Positions 1 through 7,778 of a DNA stretch of 25,231 nucleotides are shown one piece after another. The notes beneath the pieces are model-generated. The model saw only the letters and a list, made by a program, of their open reading frames with translations. It was not told the DNA's origin and ran no database searches. Origin of the DNA: a virus; IMG/VR virus record IMGVR_UViG_3300022200_001441, positions 1-25,231 of that record. The stretch is one strand, 5' to 3'. How positions within the stretch are numbered: position 1 is the stretch's first letter; each line of letters opens with the position of its first letter. Both the position numbers and the translations under genes were made by a program.

Positions 1-399
1 AATGCAGGCGCAGAGGCTTACAACTTCGGCACGTTTTTCACTAACGTAGCAGGCACAGGCAACTACCTAACAGGCTCAATGGGTAGATTCCTATTGTTTG
101 ATTCTGCCTTAACAGATGCACAAGTTACTTTACTCCGCACACATTTAGAGAATGAATATGTAGAGGGGAATGTACTAAATTCTCCTGTAGACAATACTAG
201 TCCTTTAGTGACTGCAATTAGTCTAGAACAACTTGCTGGTACTATCCCCACACCTACAGGGAGTTTAATAGATGTTAAGAAGTCTACCCTATTAGCACTT
301 GGATACACTGGATCAGTAGCTGATATGGAATATCAGTACTTGGTTGATATGGGATACACTGGTGGGTTGCAAGATATGCTAGAGCAGTACTGGGCGTAA
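1..399 (+). CDS. tail fibre or other virion protein, C-terminal end (5' partial)
   Basis: The frame is open from the first base of the window, so this is the 3' end of a longer gene. The visible part begins in a LamG/concanavalin-like domain: GRFLLFDSALTDAQVTLL followed by an acidic helix is the usual closing strand and helix of such sugar-binding domains in phage fibres (family recall). The last 40 residues hold two imperfect copies of a short unit, GYTGSVADMEYQYL and GYTGGLQDMLEQYW, a C-terminal motif that I recall from tail-fibre-like proteins. The stop codon overlaps the terminase start (TAATG). A role in host adsorption is inference, because the N-terminal attachment domain lies outside the window. 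A Met at 79 could be mistaken for the start, but coding potential continues upstream of it. Confidence 0.65.
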   Translation, partial: NAGAEAYNFGTFFTNVAGTGNYLTGSMGRFLLFDSALTDAQVTLLRTHLENEYVEGNVLNSPVDNTSPLVTAISLEQLAGTIPTPTGSLIDVKKSTLLALGYTGSVADMEYQYLVDMGYTGGLQDMLEQYWA

Positions 400-1946
400 T
401 GGCTAAAGTAACTAAAGATGAGATTAGAGAAGCTGCTGAAGCAGATTTAATCACATTCATTAAATTAGTAGCCCCCCAAAGATTACTGGGGAATATTCAT
501 TCTGAATTAGTGGAGTGGTGGAATAGGTCAGATGCTAAGACACATCAACTGACCCTACTCCCAAGGGGACATCAGAAGAGTAACATGATTGCGTATAGGG
601 TAGCATGGTGGATTACTAAGAATCCAGAGGTTACTATCCTATACATAAGCTCCACAGCAAACCTCGCTGAGAAGCAACTGAAGGCCATACAGGACGTTTT
701 AACATGCTCAGTTTACACTAGGTACTGGCCTGAGATGGTGAACCCCCAAGAGGGTCGTAGAGAGAAGTGGACAGCGGGGGAGATATCAGTAGATCACCCT
801 AAGAGGAAGTTAGAGGGTGTTCGTGATCCTACTGTCTTTACTGCTGGATTGACTACAAGTATCACAGGCTTACACTGTGACATAGCAGTACTTGATGATG
901 TGATCGTACAAGAGAACGCCTACACAGAAGACGGACGTAATAAGGTACGGACTCAATACAGTTTGCTTTCGTCTATTGAGAACCCCGGAGCACAGGAGTG
1001 GGTAGTGGGTACTAGGTATCATCCAAGGGATTTGTACAATGATCTCCAAGAGATGCAAGAGGATACCTATGATGATGATGGAGAGTTGCTTGGCAGTGAT
1101 AACATTTATGAACTCTTTGAAAGAGTAGTAGAAGATCAGGGTGATGGTAGGGGACAGTTCCTTTGGCCTAAGATGCGGAGAGCAGATGGTAAGTGGTTTG
1201 GGTTTGATGTTGCTATCCTTGCTAAGAAGCGTGGGCAGTACTTGGATAAGACACAATTTTATGCACAGTACTACAATAACCCCAATGACCCTACAGGGTC
1301 TGGGATATCTGCCAACAAGTTTCAATACTATGATCGTAAGCACCTTATACAGAATGAGGGTGCATGGTACTACAAAGATAGAAAGTTAAATCTGTTTGCT
1401 GCTATCGACTTTGCATTCAGTCTTAAGAAGCTGGCAGACTTTACTGCCATTGTGGTAGTAGGGTTAGACTTCGAAGGTAACATCTATGTAGTAGATGTAG
1501 AACGATTCAAGACTGATAGAATTAAAGACTACTTTGAAAAGATTATGCAAGCCAATGTCAAGTGGGGCTTTAGAAAGATTAGAGCAGAAGTAACAGTAGC
1601 ACAACAAGCTATTGTAAGAGAGTTACGGGAACAGATTAAACAGTTTGGTCTTGCATTATCAGTAGAGGAGCATCGTCCTAGCCGCCATGAAGGAACTAAA
1701 GAGGAGCGTATCGCTGCTGTGCTTGAACCTCGTTATGATAATATGGCTATGTGGCATTATCGTGGTGGACATTGCCAGACTCTTGAAGAAGAGTTGGTTG
1801 CATCTCATCCACCGCATGATGACATTAAAGATGCCCTAACATCTGCCATAGAGATTTCAATTCCACCAAAGAGAATGGGTTATATGAAGACAGCACACAA
1901 CAATGTAATTAGTCATAGCCGCTTCGGCGGTGTATCTTACCGCTAA
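399..1946 (+). CDS. terminase large subunit (DNA packaging ATPase/nuclease)
   Basis: This is the motor that packages DNA into the prohead by ATP hydrolysis and cuts the concatemer. The ATPase half has a variant Walker A, LLPRGHQKSN (about residues 53-62), and a Walker B, IAVLDD (about 162-167), preceded by GLHCD. The nuclease half begins at LFAAIDFAFS, where Asp337 is the likely first metal ligand. It ends with HPPHDDIKDALTSAIE, the usual C-terminal acidic motif of the RNase H-like nuclease domain. The length of 515 aa fits podovirus TerL proteins. The ATG overlaps the stop of the fibre gene and the stop overlaps the portal ATG (TAATG on both sides), so translation is probably coupled. No terminase small subunit is visible; it may lie upstream of the window. 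Confidence 0.93.
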   Translation: MAKVTKDEIREAAEADLITFIKLVAPQRLLGNIHSELVEWWNRSDAKTHQLTLLPRGHQKSNMIAYRVAWWITKNPEVTILYISSTANLAEKQLKAIQDVLTCSVYTRYWPEMVNPQEGRREKWTAGEISVDHPKRKLEGVRDPTVFTAGLTTSITGLHCDIAVLDDVIVQENAYTEDGRNKVRTQYSLLSSIENPGAQEWVVGTRYHPRDLYNDLQEMQEDTYDDDGELLGSDNIYELFERVVEDQGDGRGQFLWPKMRRADGKWFGFDVAILAKKRGQYLDKTQFYAQYYNNPNDPTGSGISANKFQYYDRKHLIQNEGAWYYKDRKLNLFAAIDFAFSLKKLADFTAIVVVGLDFEGNIYVVDVERFKTDRIKDYFEKIMQANVKWGFRKIRAEVTVAQQAIVRELREQIKQFGLALSVEEHRPSRHEGTKEERIAAVLEPRYDNMAMWHYRGGHCQTLEEELVASHPPHDDIKDALTSAIEISIPPKRMGYMKTAHNNVISHSRFGGVSYR

Positions 1947-3730
1947 TGAGTAAAGTACAAGAGCTAAGAGACATCCTGACTCCTGAGATATTGGCTGCTG
2001 ATATAGTATCTAAGTATAGCCAATGGAAGATACAACGAGATGTTAAAGAAGAGGAATGGAAAGAACTTCGTAACTATGTATTTGCGACAGATACATCTAC
2101 GACATCTAACCGTACACTTCCTTGGAAGAACTCTACTACAACTCCCAAGCTGGCACAGATACGTGACAATCTCCATGCTAACTACATGGCTGCTTTATTT
2201 TCTAATCCTGATTGGATGAAGTGGGAAGGTGATAACCAAGACGACAACATCAGGACAAAGAGAGAAGGCATAGAAGCCTACATGAAGAATAAGGTTAAGG
2301 CTTCTGGTTTTGAGTTGACTATAGCTAGGTTGCTTTATGACTTTATTGACTATGGTAATGTATTTGGTGAAGTGATCTTTGTTAATGAAGAGACTACAGA
2401 TACTATTACAGGGGAAACTATTAAGGGGTATGTTGGCCCTAAGCTAATTCGTACTTCTCCATTTGATATTGTATTTAACCCCACTGCAATGAGCTTTCAA
2501 CAGAGTCCTAAGATTGTACGGTACGTAAAGTCCATTGGGGAATTAGAGCAAGAACTTCAAGAACGTCCTGACCTTGCTTATGATGAAGGGATTATCCAAA
2601 AGATAAAAGATGTTCGTACTTCTATTCATGAGTTTCGTGATGGAGATTTGGATAAAGCAGAGGGCTACTTGCTTGATGGGTTTGGTAGCATGAGAGAATA
2701 TTATGCTTCCGGCTACGTAGAGATACTTGAGTTTGAAGGTGACATCTATGATGCAGCTAGTAAAACCTTTTACAAGAATCATTTAATTACTATTGTTGAT
2801 CGTAAGTATGTAGCTCGTAAAATACAAAACCCTTCTTGGTTAGGTCATGGAGCTAGGGGGCATGTAGGTTGGAGAGAACGTCCAGACAACTTGTACGCTA
2901 TGGGGCCATTAGAGAACTTGGTTGGTATGCAGTACCGTATAGACCACCTTGAGAACCTTAAGGCAGATGCACTAGACTTAACCATTCATCCACCTAAAGT
3001 AATTACTGGGGATGTAGAAGCATTCACTTGGGGGCCAGATGCAGAGATCCACATCTCTGATGGTGATGGTAGGGTAGAGTTGTTATCTCCTAATGTAGCA
3101 GCTTTTCAAGTTAACAATGAAATCGCCTACCTCATGAGCTTGATGGATGAAATGTCAGGTAGTCCTAGAGAAGCTATGGGTATTCGTACTCCGGGAGAGA
3201 AGACAGCCTTTGAAGTACAGCAGTTGCAAAATGCTGCTGGTAGAATCTTCCAAGATAAGATTGGTAAGTTTGAAAAAGAGTTTATTGAACCTATCCTTAA
3301 CATTATGTTGGAGATTGGTCGTAGGAACTTAATAGGTGCTGATGTAGTACGTATCATGGATGATGAGTTAGGTATGGTAGACTTCCTCTCCGTCACTAAA
3401 GAAGATATTAAAGCTAGTGGTAGGTTGCGCCCTGTAGGGGCTAACCACTTTGCTGCACAAGCACAGTTGGTACAGAACTTAGCTGGTGTATTCGGAGGCC
3501 CGGTAGGGCAGATGATTGCCCCTCATGTATCAACTAAGAACTTAGCTAAGGCAGTTGAAGAACTGTTTGGTTGGGAGAAGTATGCAGTTATTCGTGAGAA
3601 CGTTGCTATCTTTGAACAAGCAGAGTCGCAACAACTTATAAATAATTTGCAAGAGCAGATGCAAGTGGAACAACAAATACCAGTTGAACCGGGGCTTCCC
3701 CCCGAACAACCTCAGGAGGTGATCCAGTAG
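1946..3730 (+). CDS. portal protein (head-tail connector)
   Basis: This 594-aa protein sits directly after TerL and before the scaffold, the normal portal position. It matches podovirus portals in layout: an N-terminal helical segment, a wing/stem region with ARLLYDFIDYGNVFGEVIF and DNLYAMGPLENLVGMQYR, then the conserved region SGSPREAMGIRTPGEKTAFE and a long helix before a Gln/Pro/Glu-rich tail. It forms the ring at one head vertex through which DNA enters and leaves, and it docks the terminase and the tail. The C-terminal codons PQEVIQ double as an extended ribosome binding site for the next gene, whose GTG start overlaps this stop (TAGTG). Confidence 0.9.
   Translation: MSKVQELRDILTPEILAADIVSKYSQWKIQRDVKEEEWKELRNYVFATDTSTTSNRTLPWKNSTTTPKLAQIRDNLHANYMAALFSNPDWMKWEGDNQDDNIRTKREGIEAYMKNKVKASGFELTIARLLYDFIDYGNVFGEVIFVNEETTDTITGETIKGYVGPKLIRTSPFDIVFNPTAMSFQQSPKIVRYVKSIGELEQELQERPDLAYDEGIIQKIKDVRTSIHEFRDGDLDKAEGYLLDGFGSMREYYASGYVEILEFEGDIYDAASKTFYKNHLITIVDRKYVARKIQNPSWLGHGARGHVGWRERPDNLYAMGPLENLVGMQYRIDHLENLKADALDLTIHPPKVITGDVEAFTWGPDAEIHISDGDGRVELLSPNVAAFQVNNEIAYLMSLMDEMSGSPREAMGIRTPGEKTAFEVQQLQNAAGRIFQDKIGKFEKEFIEPILNIMLEIGRRNLIGADVVRIMDDELGMVDFLSVTKEDIKASGRLRPVGANHFAAQAQLVQNLAGVFGGPVGQMIAPHVSTKNLAKAVEELFGWEKYAVIRENVAIFEQAESQQLINNLQEQMQVEQQIPVEPGLPPEQPQEVIQ
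3714..3725 (+). promoter_or_regulatory. extended Shine-Dalgarno sequence inside the portal 3' end
   Basis: The 12 bases AGGAGGTGATCC are a perfect complement of the canonical bacterial 16S rRNA 3' end (GGATCACCTCCT). The AGGAGG core lies 10 bases before the GTG at 3730. It lies within the last codons of the portal gene. It decides the GTG start of the 83-aa gene and predicts strong initiation there. Confidence 0.75.
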
Positions 3731-3981
3731 TGTCTAGGGCTATTTCAGTTCGTTGGACTAAGCACCTAAAGGACAGTGATAAAGTCAAACTGGAAGAACG
3801 ACTCACTAATTGTGCAGACGTACTTTCTGTTCTTAAGAACATTCTTGAGGAAGACATTAGAACTGTAGATAAAGCTATAATGAGTAAAGACAACTACCAA
3901 ATGGGAGCATGGGAGTTTTTCCAAGCAGACCAGATAGGTAGCAAGAGAACATTAATTAAACTATTAGAGTTAATCCCATGA
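3730..3981 (+). CDS. small conserved virion-module protein of unknown function (83 aa)
   Basis: I do not recognise a named family. The product is 83 aa, charged and predicted mostly helical (HLKDSDKVKLEERLTN then VLSVLKNILEEDIRTVDKAI), ending in TLIKLLELIP. It starts with GTG, overlapping the portal stop, and is preceded by the 12-base perfect anti-16S match at 3714-3725. It ends in an ATGA overlap with the scaffold gene. Small ORFs between portal and scaffold are common in podoviruses. A head-assembly role is inferred only from position. It is clearly coding, because overlaps on both sides and the ribosome binding site fit exactly. Confidence 0.75.
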   Translation: MSRAISVRWTKHLKDSDKVKLEERLTNCADVLSVLKNILEEDIRTVDKAIMSKDNYQMGAWEFFQADQIGSKRTLIKLLELIP

Positions 3982-4694
3982 CTGACCAGTCAAGTATTTT
4001 TAAATCGGAGTCTACCCAGACCCCTGCTGCTACTGAGACAGCACAAGCTCAGGAACCTGTACAAACTGTAGATGCCTATGCAGACCTGCTGGCAACTATT
4101 AAGAGTGCAGATGGACGACAGAAGTATGCGGATGTAATGTCTGCTTTGAAGAGCTTACCACATGCTAATGACCACATTTCTAGGCTAGAAGCTGAGATGG
4201 AAGAGTTGCGAGGGGAAGTTGCTAAGAGGCAATCAGCAGAAGAAGTACTTCAACGTCTAGAAAGCAGGACGCAGGAACAACCAGAACAACCCTCTGGTAA
4301 TGCTGTTGATCTAGCACAACTAGAACGGTTAGTAGATAGTAGACTAACTGCTCGACAAATGGCTGAGTTACAAGCAAGCAATCTTAAATCGGTTGTGAGC
4401 AAAGTAGCTGAAGTCTACGGTGACAAGGCTGAAGCAATGTTCTATACAACTGCTAAAGAGGCAGGCTTGACTATGGAACAGATTAATAATCTTGCAGCAA
4501 CGGCACCAGCCGCTGTACTTAAACTGGTAGGGGTTCAAGGCAAGGGGTTTAATATTCCTGCTAAGACTACTAGTAGTTTTAATACAGAGGCAATGAATAA
4601 CAATGGTCAAGTTCAACCATCTGCTAAGGTGCGCTATGGCGCTACCACTAAAGAGATGGTGACTGCTTGGCGAAATGCTAAACCAACTAATTAA
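3978..4694 (+). CDS. capsid assembly scaffolding protein
   Basis: The 238-aa product is acidic, Gln/Ala/Glu-rich and low-complexity at its N-terminus. Residues about 65-100 look like a coiled coil (ISRLEAEMEELRGEVAKRQ). The C-terminus is basic (AKVRYGATTKEMVTAWRNAK), as expected for the capsid-binding helix of scaffolds. It lies between the portal module and the major capsid gene, the standard scaffold slot. It would template prohead assembly and then leave the capsid or be degraded. There is little sequence-specific signature, so the call rests on composition, size and position. The ATG overlaps the previous stop by four bases. Confidence 0.82.
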   Translation: MTDQSSIFKSESTQTPAATETAQAQEPVQTVDAYADLLATIKSADGRQKYADVMSALKSLPHANDHISRLEAEMEELRGEVAKRQSAEEVLQRLESRTQEQPEQPSGNAVDLAQLERLVDSRLTARQMAELQASNLKSVVSKVAEVYGDKAEAMFYTTAKEAGLTMEQINNLAATAPAAVLKLVGVQGKGFNIPAKTTSSFNTEAMNNNGQVQPSAKVRYGATTKEMVTAWRNAKPTN

Positions 4695-4708
4695 TAGAGG
4701 ATACAAAC

Positions 4709-5683
4709 ATGGCTGGTCAAAATACTAGCAATAGTACTGCTTTCATTGAAGCGGAACAGTACTCCCAGTTTATTCTGGAAAACCTGCACGACGGTATGCT
4801 CCCCGATGGTTTGACACGAGATGTGTCTGACTTCGGTACTGGCACCACTCTGAACATCAAGACTGTTGGTACTCGTACCATTCAGGATGTACAGGAAGGT
4901 GTGGCAATGACTTTCAATCCTATTGACTCTGGTACAGTTACTCTGACTATCACTGATTATATCGGTGATGCTTGGTCAGTATCTGATGAGTTGCGTGAAG
5001 ATGGTTCACAGATTGATCAGCTTTCTGCTGCATCAGCTATGGAATCTACTCGTGCTATTCAAGAGAACATTGAGACTAAGTTCCTGATTGCTTGTGCTAA
5101 CGCACAAACTGCAAACTCACAGAACCTTGTGAATGGCTTTGCTCACCGTTTCTATGGTGGTGGTGCCTCCAAGCAAGTAGAACTGATGGACTTTGCTTAC
5201 ATGAAGCTGGCCTTTGATAAGGCTAACGTGCCTGTAGCTGGTCGTATTATGTTCGTAGATCCCATCGTGGAGATGACCCTGAACAGTTTGGTTGCTGTAA
5301 CTAGCATTGCTAACAACCCAATGTTTGAAGGTCACTTGACTGAAGGTTTCTCTCGTGAACATAAGTTTATCAAGAACATCTTCGGCTTTGATATCTATAC
5401 TTCTAACCGTCTGGCTCTGACTACTGGTGATCTTACCAACGTCACTGACCGTGATGGGGGTGCCGTAACTGGTGCTGCTGGTGAAGTACTGAGCATTGCT
5501 ATGTGTGTTGCCGATGACAACTGCAAGCCGATTATGCGAGCATGGCGTCGTCAGCCTTCTGTAGAAGGATGGCGTGAGTCTGAAATGCGGGAAGATCGGT
5601 ATCAAACTTCAGCACGATTTGGTTTCGGTGCGCAGCGTGTTGATACGCTGGGTGTTCTAATCACTTCTGCATCAGCCTACTAA
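4709..5683 (+). CDS. major capsid protein
   Basis: This 324-aa protein follows the scaffold gene after a 14-base gap with a GAGG ribosome binding site. Its features fit an HK97-fold podovirus capsid subunit: an N-terminal segment with SQFILENLHDGMLPDGLTR, an extended-loop-like region (TLNIKTVGTRTIQDVQ), the spine-helix-like stretch SAMESTRAIQENIETKFLIA, and a late segment with PMFEGHLTEGFSREHKF. Codon use is visibly different from most neighbours, richer in CTG, CGT, ACC and AAC, which suggests selection for high expression. It is followed at once by a strong ribosome binding site for the next gene and then by a terminator, so the pair 4709-6189 looks like the most expressed part of the late unit. 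Confidence 0.9.
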   Translation: MAGQNTSNSTAFIEAEQYSQFILENLHDGMLPDGLTRDVSDFGTGTTLNIKTVGTRTIQDVQEGVAMTFNPIDSGTVTLTITDYIGDAWSVSDELREDGSQIDQLSAASAMESTRAIQENIETKFLIACANAQTANSQNLVNGFAHRFYGGGASKQVELMDFAYMKLAFDKANVPVAGRIMFVDPIVEMTLNSLVAVTSIANNPMFEGHLTEGFSREHKFIKNIFGFDIYTSNRLALTTGDLTNVTDRDGGAVTGAAGEVLSIAMCVADDNCKPIMRAWRRQPSVEGWRESEMREDRYQTSARFGFGAQRVDTLGVLITSASAY

Positions 5684-5694
5684 GGAGATATACA

Positions 5695-6189
5695 ATGACT
5701 ATTGAAACTGCTGCTGTACGAGGCGTAGCCGTACATTATGGCCCCCGTGTTACCACTGGTAAATACGGTCGCTATGGTAATGAAACTGGTAGTGTAAAAA
5801 CTGCCGAGTGGACTTTCAACTATGATGATCTGCCTGCATACGATACTGATATTCTAGGTGTTAGCATTCCTGCTTACGCCAAGATTGTATCTGCTCGTTT
5901 GGAAGTACTTACTGCATTCACTTCTACCTCTACTACTACAGACTTGCTGATTGGTTTGGAAAGTGCGGTAGGTGTTGCTATTGATGCAGATGGCCTCATC
6001 GCTGCTGCCCAAGCTACACAGACTGCCATTGGTACTCGTGGCTTGGGTGTTGTGGGTGCTGGTGCTCTGGTAGGTACTGGTATTGGTGCCGCTGCTGGTA
6101 AGCTGGTAGTTGCTCCATCAGTTGATGACTTGCTGACCGGCAAGGCCCGAGTGGTTGTGGAGTATATCGTAGAAAAAGTCGGTAACTAA
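5695..6189 (+). CDS. small capsid-associated/decoration protein candidate
   Basis: The 164-aa product has no domain that I can name with certainty. It is Ala/Gly/Val/Thr-rich with alternating beta-like stretches (YAKIVSARLEVLTAFTST) and a Gly/Ala-rich middle (GLGVVGAGALVGTGIGAAAG), and it ends in a strand (GKARVVVEYIVEKV). It starts 12 bases after the capsid gene with a near-ideal ribosome binding site (AAGGAGATATACAATG) and shares the capsid gene's codon bias, which points to abundant expression. An intrinsic terminator lies 11 bases after the stop. Position and expression signals favour a head decoration or minor capsid role. This is inference. Confidence 0.65.
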   Translation: MTIETAAVRGVAVHYGPRVTTGKYGRYGNETGSVKTAEWTFNYDDLPAYDTDILGVSIPAYAKIVSARLEVLTAFTSTSTTTDLLIGLESAVGVAIDADGLIAAAQATQTAIGTRGLGVVGAGALVGTGIGAAAGKLVVAPSVDDLLTGKARVVVEYIVEKVGN

Positions 6190-6199
6190 GTTACCATCT

Positions 6200-6232
6200 G
6201 GACGGGGGAGCTTCGGTTCCCCTTGTCCTTTT
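6200..6232 (+). terminator. intrinsic terminator after the capsid genes
   Basis: A 12-bp stem (GGAC then GGGGGAGC pairing with GTTCCCCT then GTCC, one bulged T) closes on a UUCG tetraloop and is followed by TTTT at 6229-6232. Its place after the capsid genes is like the Tphi terminator after T7 gene 10. It would lower transcription into the tail genes relative to the capsid genes. Confidence 0.85.
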
Positions 6233-6247
6233 AATTAGGAGATTAAC

Positions 6248-6847
6248 TTGGCTATAGAACACGTGGATGCGCCAGATGGCGAGCGGCATGAACCTAAAGG
6301 ATTAGCTGCTGCTACAACAGGCCAGATTTATGTGGCTCGTGGGGGGGATACTGGGGAATGGATGTTCTTGCCTGCTGGTTGGGGTAACTATAGTGATAAT
6401 GCTACTGCCCAAACTTTTGATTCTACATCAGCAAAGCTAAGTATTAATGGTGCTGGTAGTACTACAGAACTTAATTACTTGCCTAGAGAAATTCGAGGTG
6501 TTGGCAACTTATGGAATACATCAACAAATAAAATTACTCCTATACGAATAGGTGATAGTTATAACCTGAGACTGACTTTGCCAGTAACAGCAAAATCTGG
6601 CACTCCTACCGTACTACAAGTAGATCTAGATATTGGTGGTGGAGCGACACCAACAAATTTAGTAGTAATTCTAGATATTGCATTAACAAAAACTCCTCCA
6701 TATACTATTTCAGTGGGCATTCCTATTTTTTGTTTGGCTACTTTTTTAACTAATGGTGGTCAGATTTTTTTAAAGACTGATACTGGCACACTAGATATTA
6801 CTGCACCTAGTATATTCTTAGATATGAATACTAGTGGTAATATATAA
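6248..6847 (+). CDS. candidate head fibre / virion surface knob protein
   Basis: The start is TTG, supported by AGGAG at 6237-6241 with 6-base spacing. The N-terminal 50 residues contain DGERHEPKGLAAATTGQIYV, a motif that I recall from phage head-fibre or virion-surface proteins, followed by a Gly-rich linker. The remaining 150 residues are alternating beta strands (YNLRLTLPVTAKSGTPTVLQ, GGQIFLKTDTGTLDI), consistent with a jelly-roll or TNF-like knob. The 3' part is noticeably more A/T-rich than the capsid genes, with TTA/AAA/ATA codons, consistent with a module exchanged between phages. It lies between the post-capsid terminator and tail tubular protein A, and its stop overlaps that gene (TAATG). 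A role in attachment to the cell surface is inference. Confidence 0.6.
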   Translation: MAIEHVDAPDGERHEPKGLAAATTGQIYVARGGDTGEWMFLPAGWGNYSDNATAQTFDSTSAKLSINGAGSTTELNYLPREIRGVGNLWNTSTNKITPIRIGDSYNLRLTLPVTAKSGTPTVLQVDLDIGGGATPTNLVVILDIALTKTPPYTISVGIPIFCLATFLTNGGQIFLKTDTGTLDITAPSIFLDMNTSGNI

Positions 6848-7605
6848 TGGCTAAATTAACTTTATTAGATATTGTACAAGATATTTTATCTGACATGGAT
6901 AGTGATACTGTTAATAGTATTAGTGATAGTGTGGAATCTTTACAGGTAGCACAGATTGTTAAGACTACATTTTTTGAAATTATTACTGAGGGTGAATGGC
7001 CTCACTTAGCAGAACTATTTCAAATTACTGGAAGTGGTGATAACTCTTTGCCTACCCACATGACTTTGCCAGAGAATGTTAGGTATGTTGAGTGGGTTAC
7101 ATACAATAAACGAACTGCTAGTGATACTAAAGATGAGTACGTTGATGTACGATACAAAGAACCCGCAGAATTTATGGCCCATATTAACCGAAGAGACAGT
7201 AGCCTAGCATCAGTTACTACTATCACAGATCCCACTCTAGTTAAACTATTAATTATTAATGACACTGCCCCAACATACTACACATCTTTCAACAACGATG
7301 TATTGGTATTTGATAGCTACGATAGTGGAGTAGACAGTACTATACAGAGTGCAAAAATCCAGTGCTATGGATATAGGGAACCTGTCTTTACTATATTAGA
7401 TAATTTTATACCTGACTTGCCCTCTAAGGCATTTCCTTATCTTTTGTCTGAGGCTAAGTCCGTATGCTTTAACGTACTTAAGCAAGCAGCTAATCCTAAG
7501 GAAGAGCAAAGGTCTACTAGGCAGCGTCGAAGACTCTCACAGGATAGGTGGAGATTGGCTGGTGGTATCACATATCCTAATTATGGCCGAAGGGGTAAGA
7601 AATAA
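6847..7605 (+). CDS. tail tubular protein A (gp11-like head-tail adaptor)
   Basis: This 252-aa protein begins LLDIVQDILSDMDSDTVNSI, a typical N-terminus of podovirus tail tubular A proteins. It continues with a helix before the motif TTFFEIITEGEWPHL and a beta-rich middle (THMTLPENVRYVEWVTYNK, RYKEPAEFM). The C-terminus is strongly basic (QRSTRQRRRLSQDRWRLAGG). It would form the ring below the portal that carries the tail nozzle. The family is about 190-260 aa long and this one fits. The ATG overlaps the stop of the head-fibre candidate, and its own stop overlaps the ATG of the 57-aa ORF. Confidence 0.85.
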   Translation: MAKLTLLDIVQDILSDMDSDTVNSISDSVESLQVAQIVKTTFFEIITEGEWPHLAELFQITGSGDNSLPTHMTLPENVRYVEWVTYNKRTASDTKDEYVDVRYKEPAEFMAHINRRDSSLASVTTITDPTLVKLLIINDTAPTYYTSFNNDVLVFDSYDSGVDSTIQSAKIQCYGYREPVFTILDNFIPDLPSKAFPYLLSEAKSVCFNVLKQAANPKEEQRSTRQRRRLSQDRWRLAGGITYPNYGRRGKK

Positions 7606-7778
7606 TGAAGTATGGTAACAAAGAACTTATAGTTGAGATGGCTCCTATGGGCAGACACTATGTTATGCGCTTCACTAAGGGGGGAGAACTCCCTGAAGTA
7701 CTTCGTGGTATGTACACCTCTCCAGTAGAAGCATACAAAGCTGCCCAACTGTATTTAGATACGGCTCAGAAGTCTTAG
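7605..7778 (+). CDS. small conserved ORF between tail tubular A and B (57 aa)
   Basis: This short gene fills the gap between the tail tubular genes exactly: its ATG overlaps the upstream stop (TAATG) and its TAG is directly followed by the tail tubular B ATG. The product starts MKYGNKELIVEMAPMGRHYV and contains GGELPEVLRGMYTSPVEAYK followed by a helix. The pattern LxGxYTSxxEAxxA with a final helix resembles a small phage protein family that I recall without a function. It looks like a beta-hairpin followed by a helix, and there is no signal peptide or membrane segment. It could be a tail-assembly accessory or an unrelated small modulator. Confidence 0.7.
   Translation: MKYGNKELIVEMAPMGRHYVMRFTKGGELPEVLRGMYTSPVEAYKAAQLYLDTAQKS

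Noticed and set aside
870-1343. Antisense open frame of 157 codons inside the terminase gene
   Set aside because: It lies opposite a well-supported gene, has no ribosome binding site or domain, and its composition is that expected of a mirror frame.
5117-5605. Antisense open frame of 162 codons inside the capsid gene
   Set aside because: No start signal or recognisable domain, and it is opposite the conserved capsid gene.
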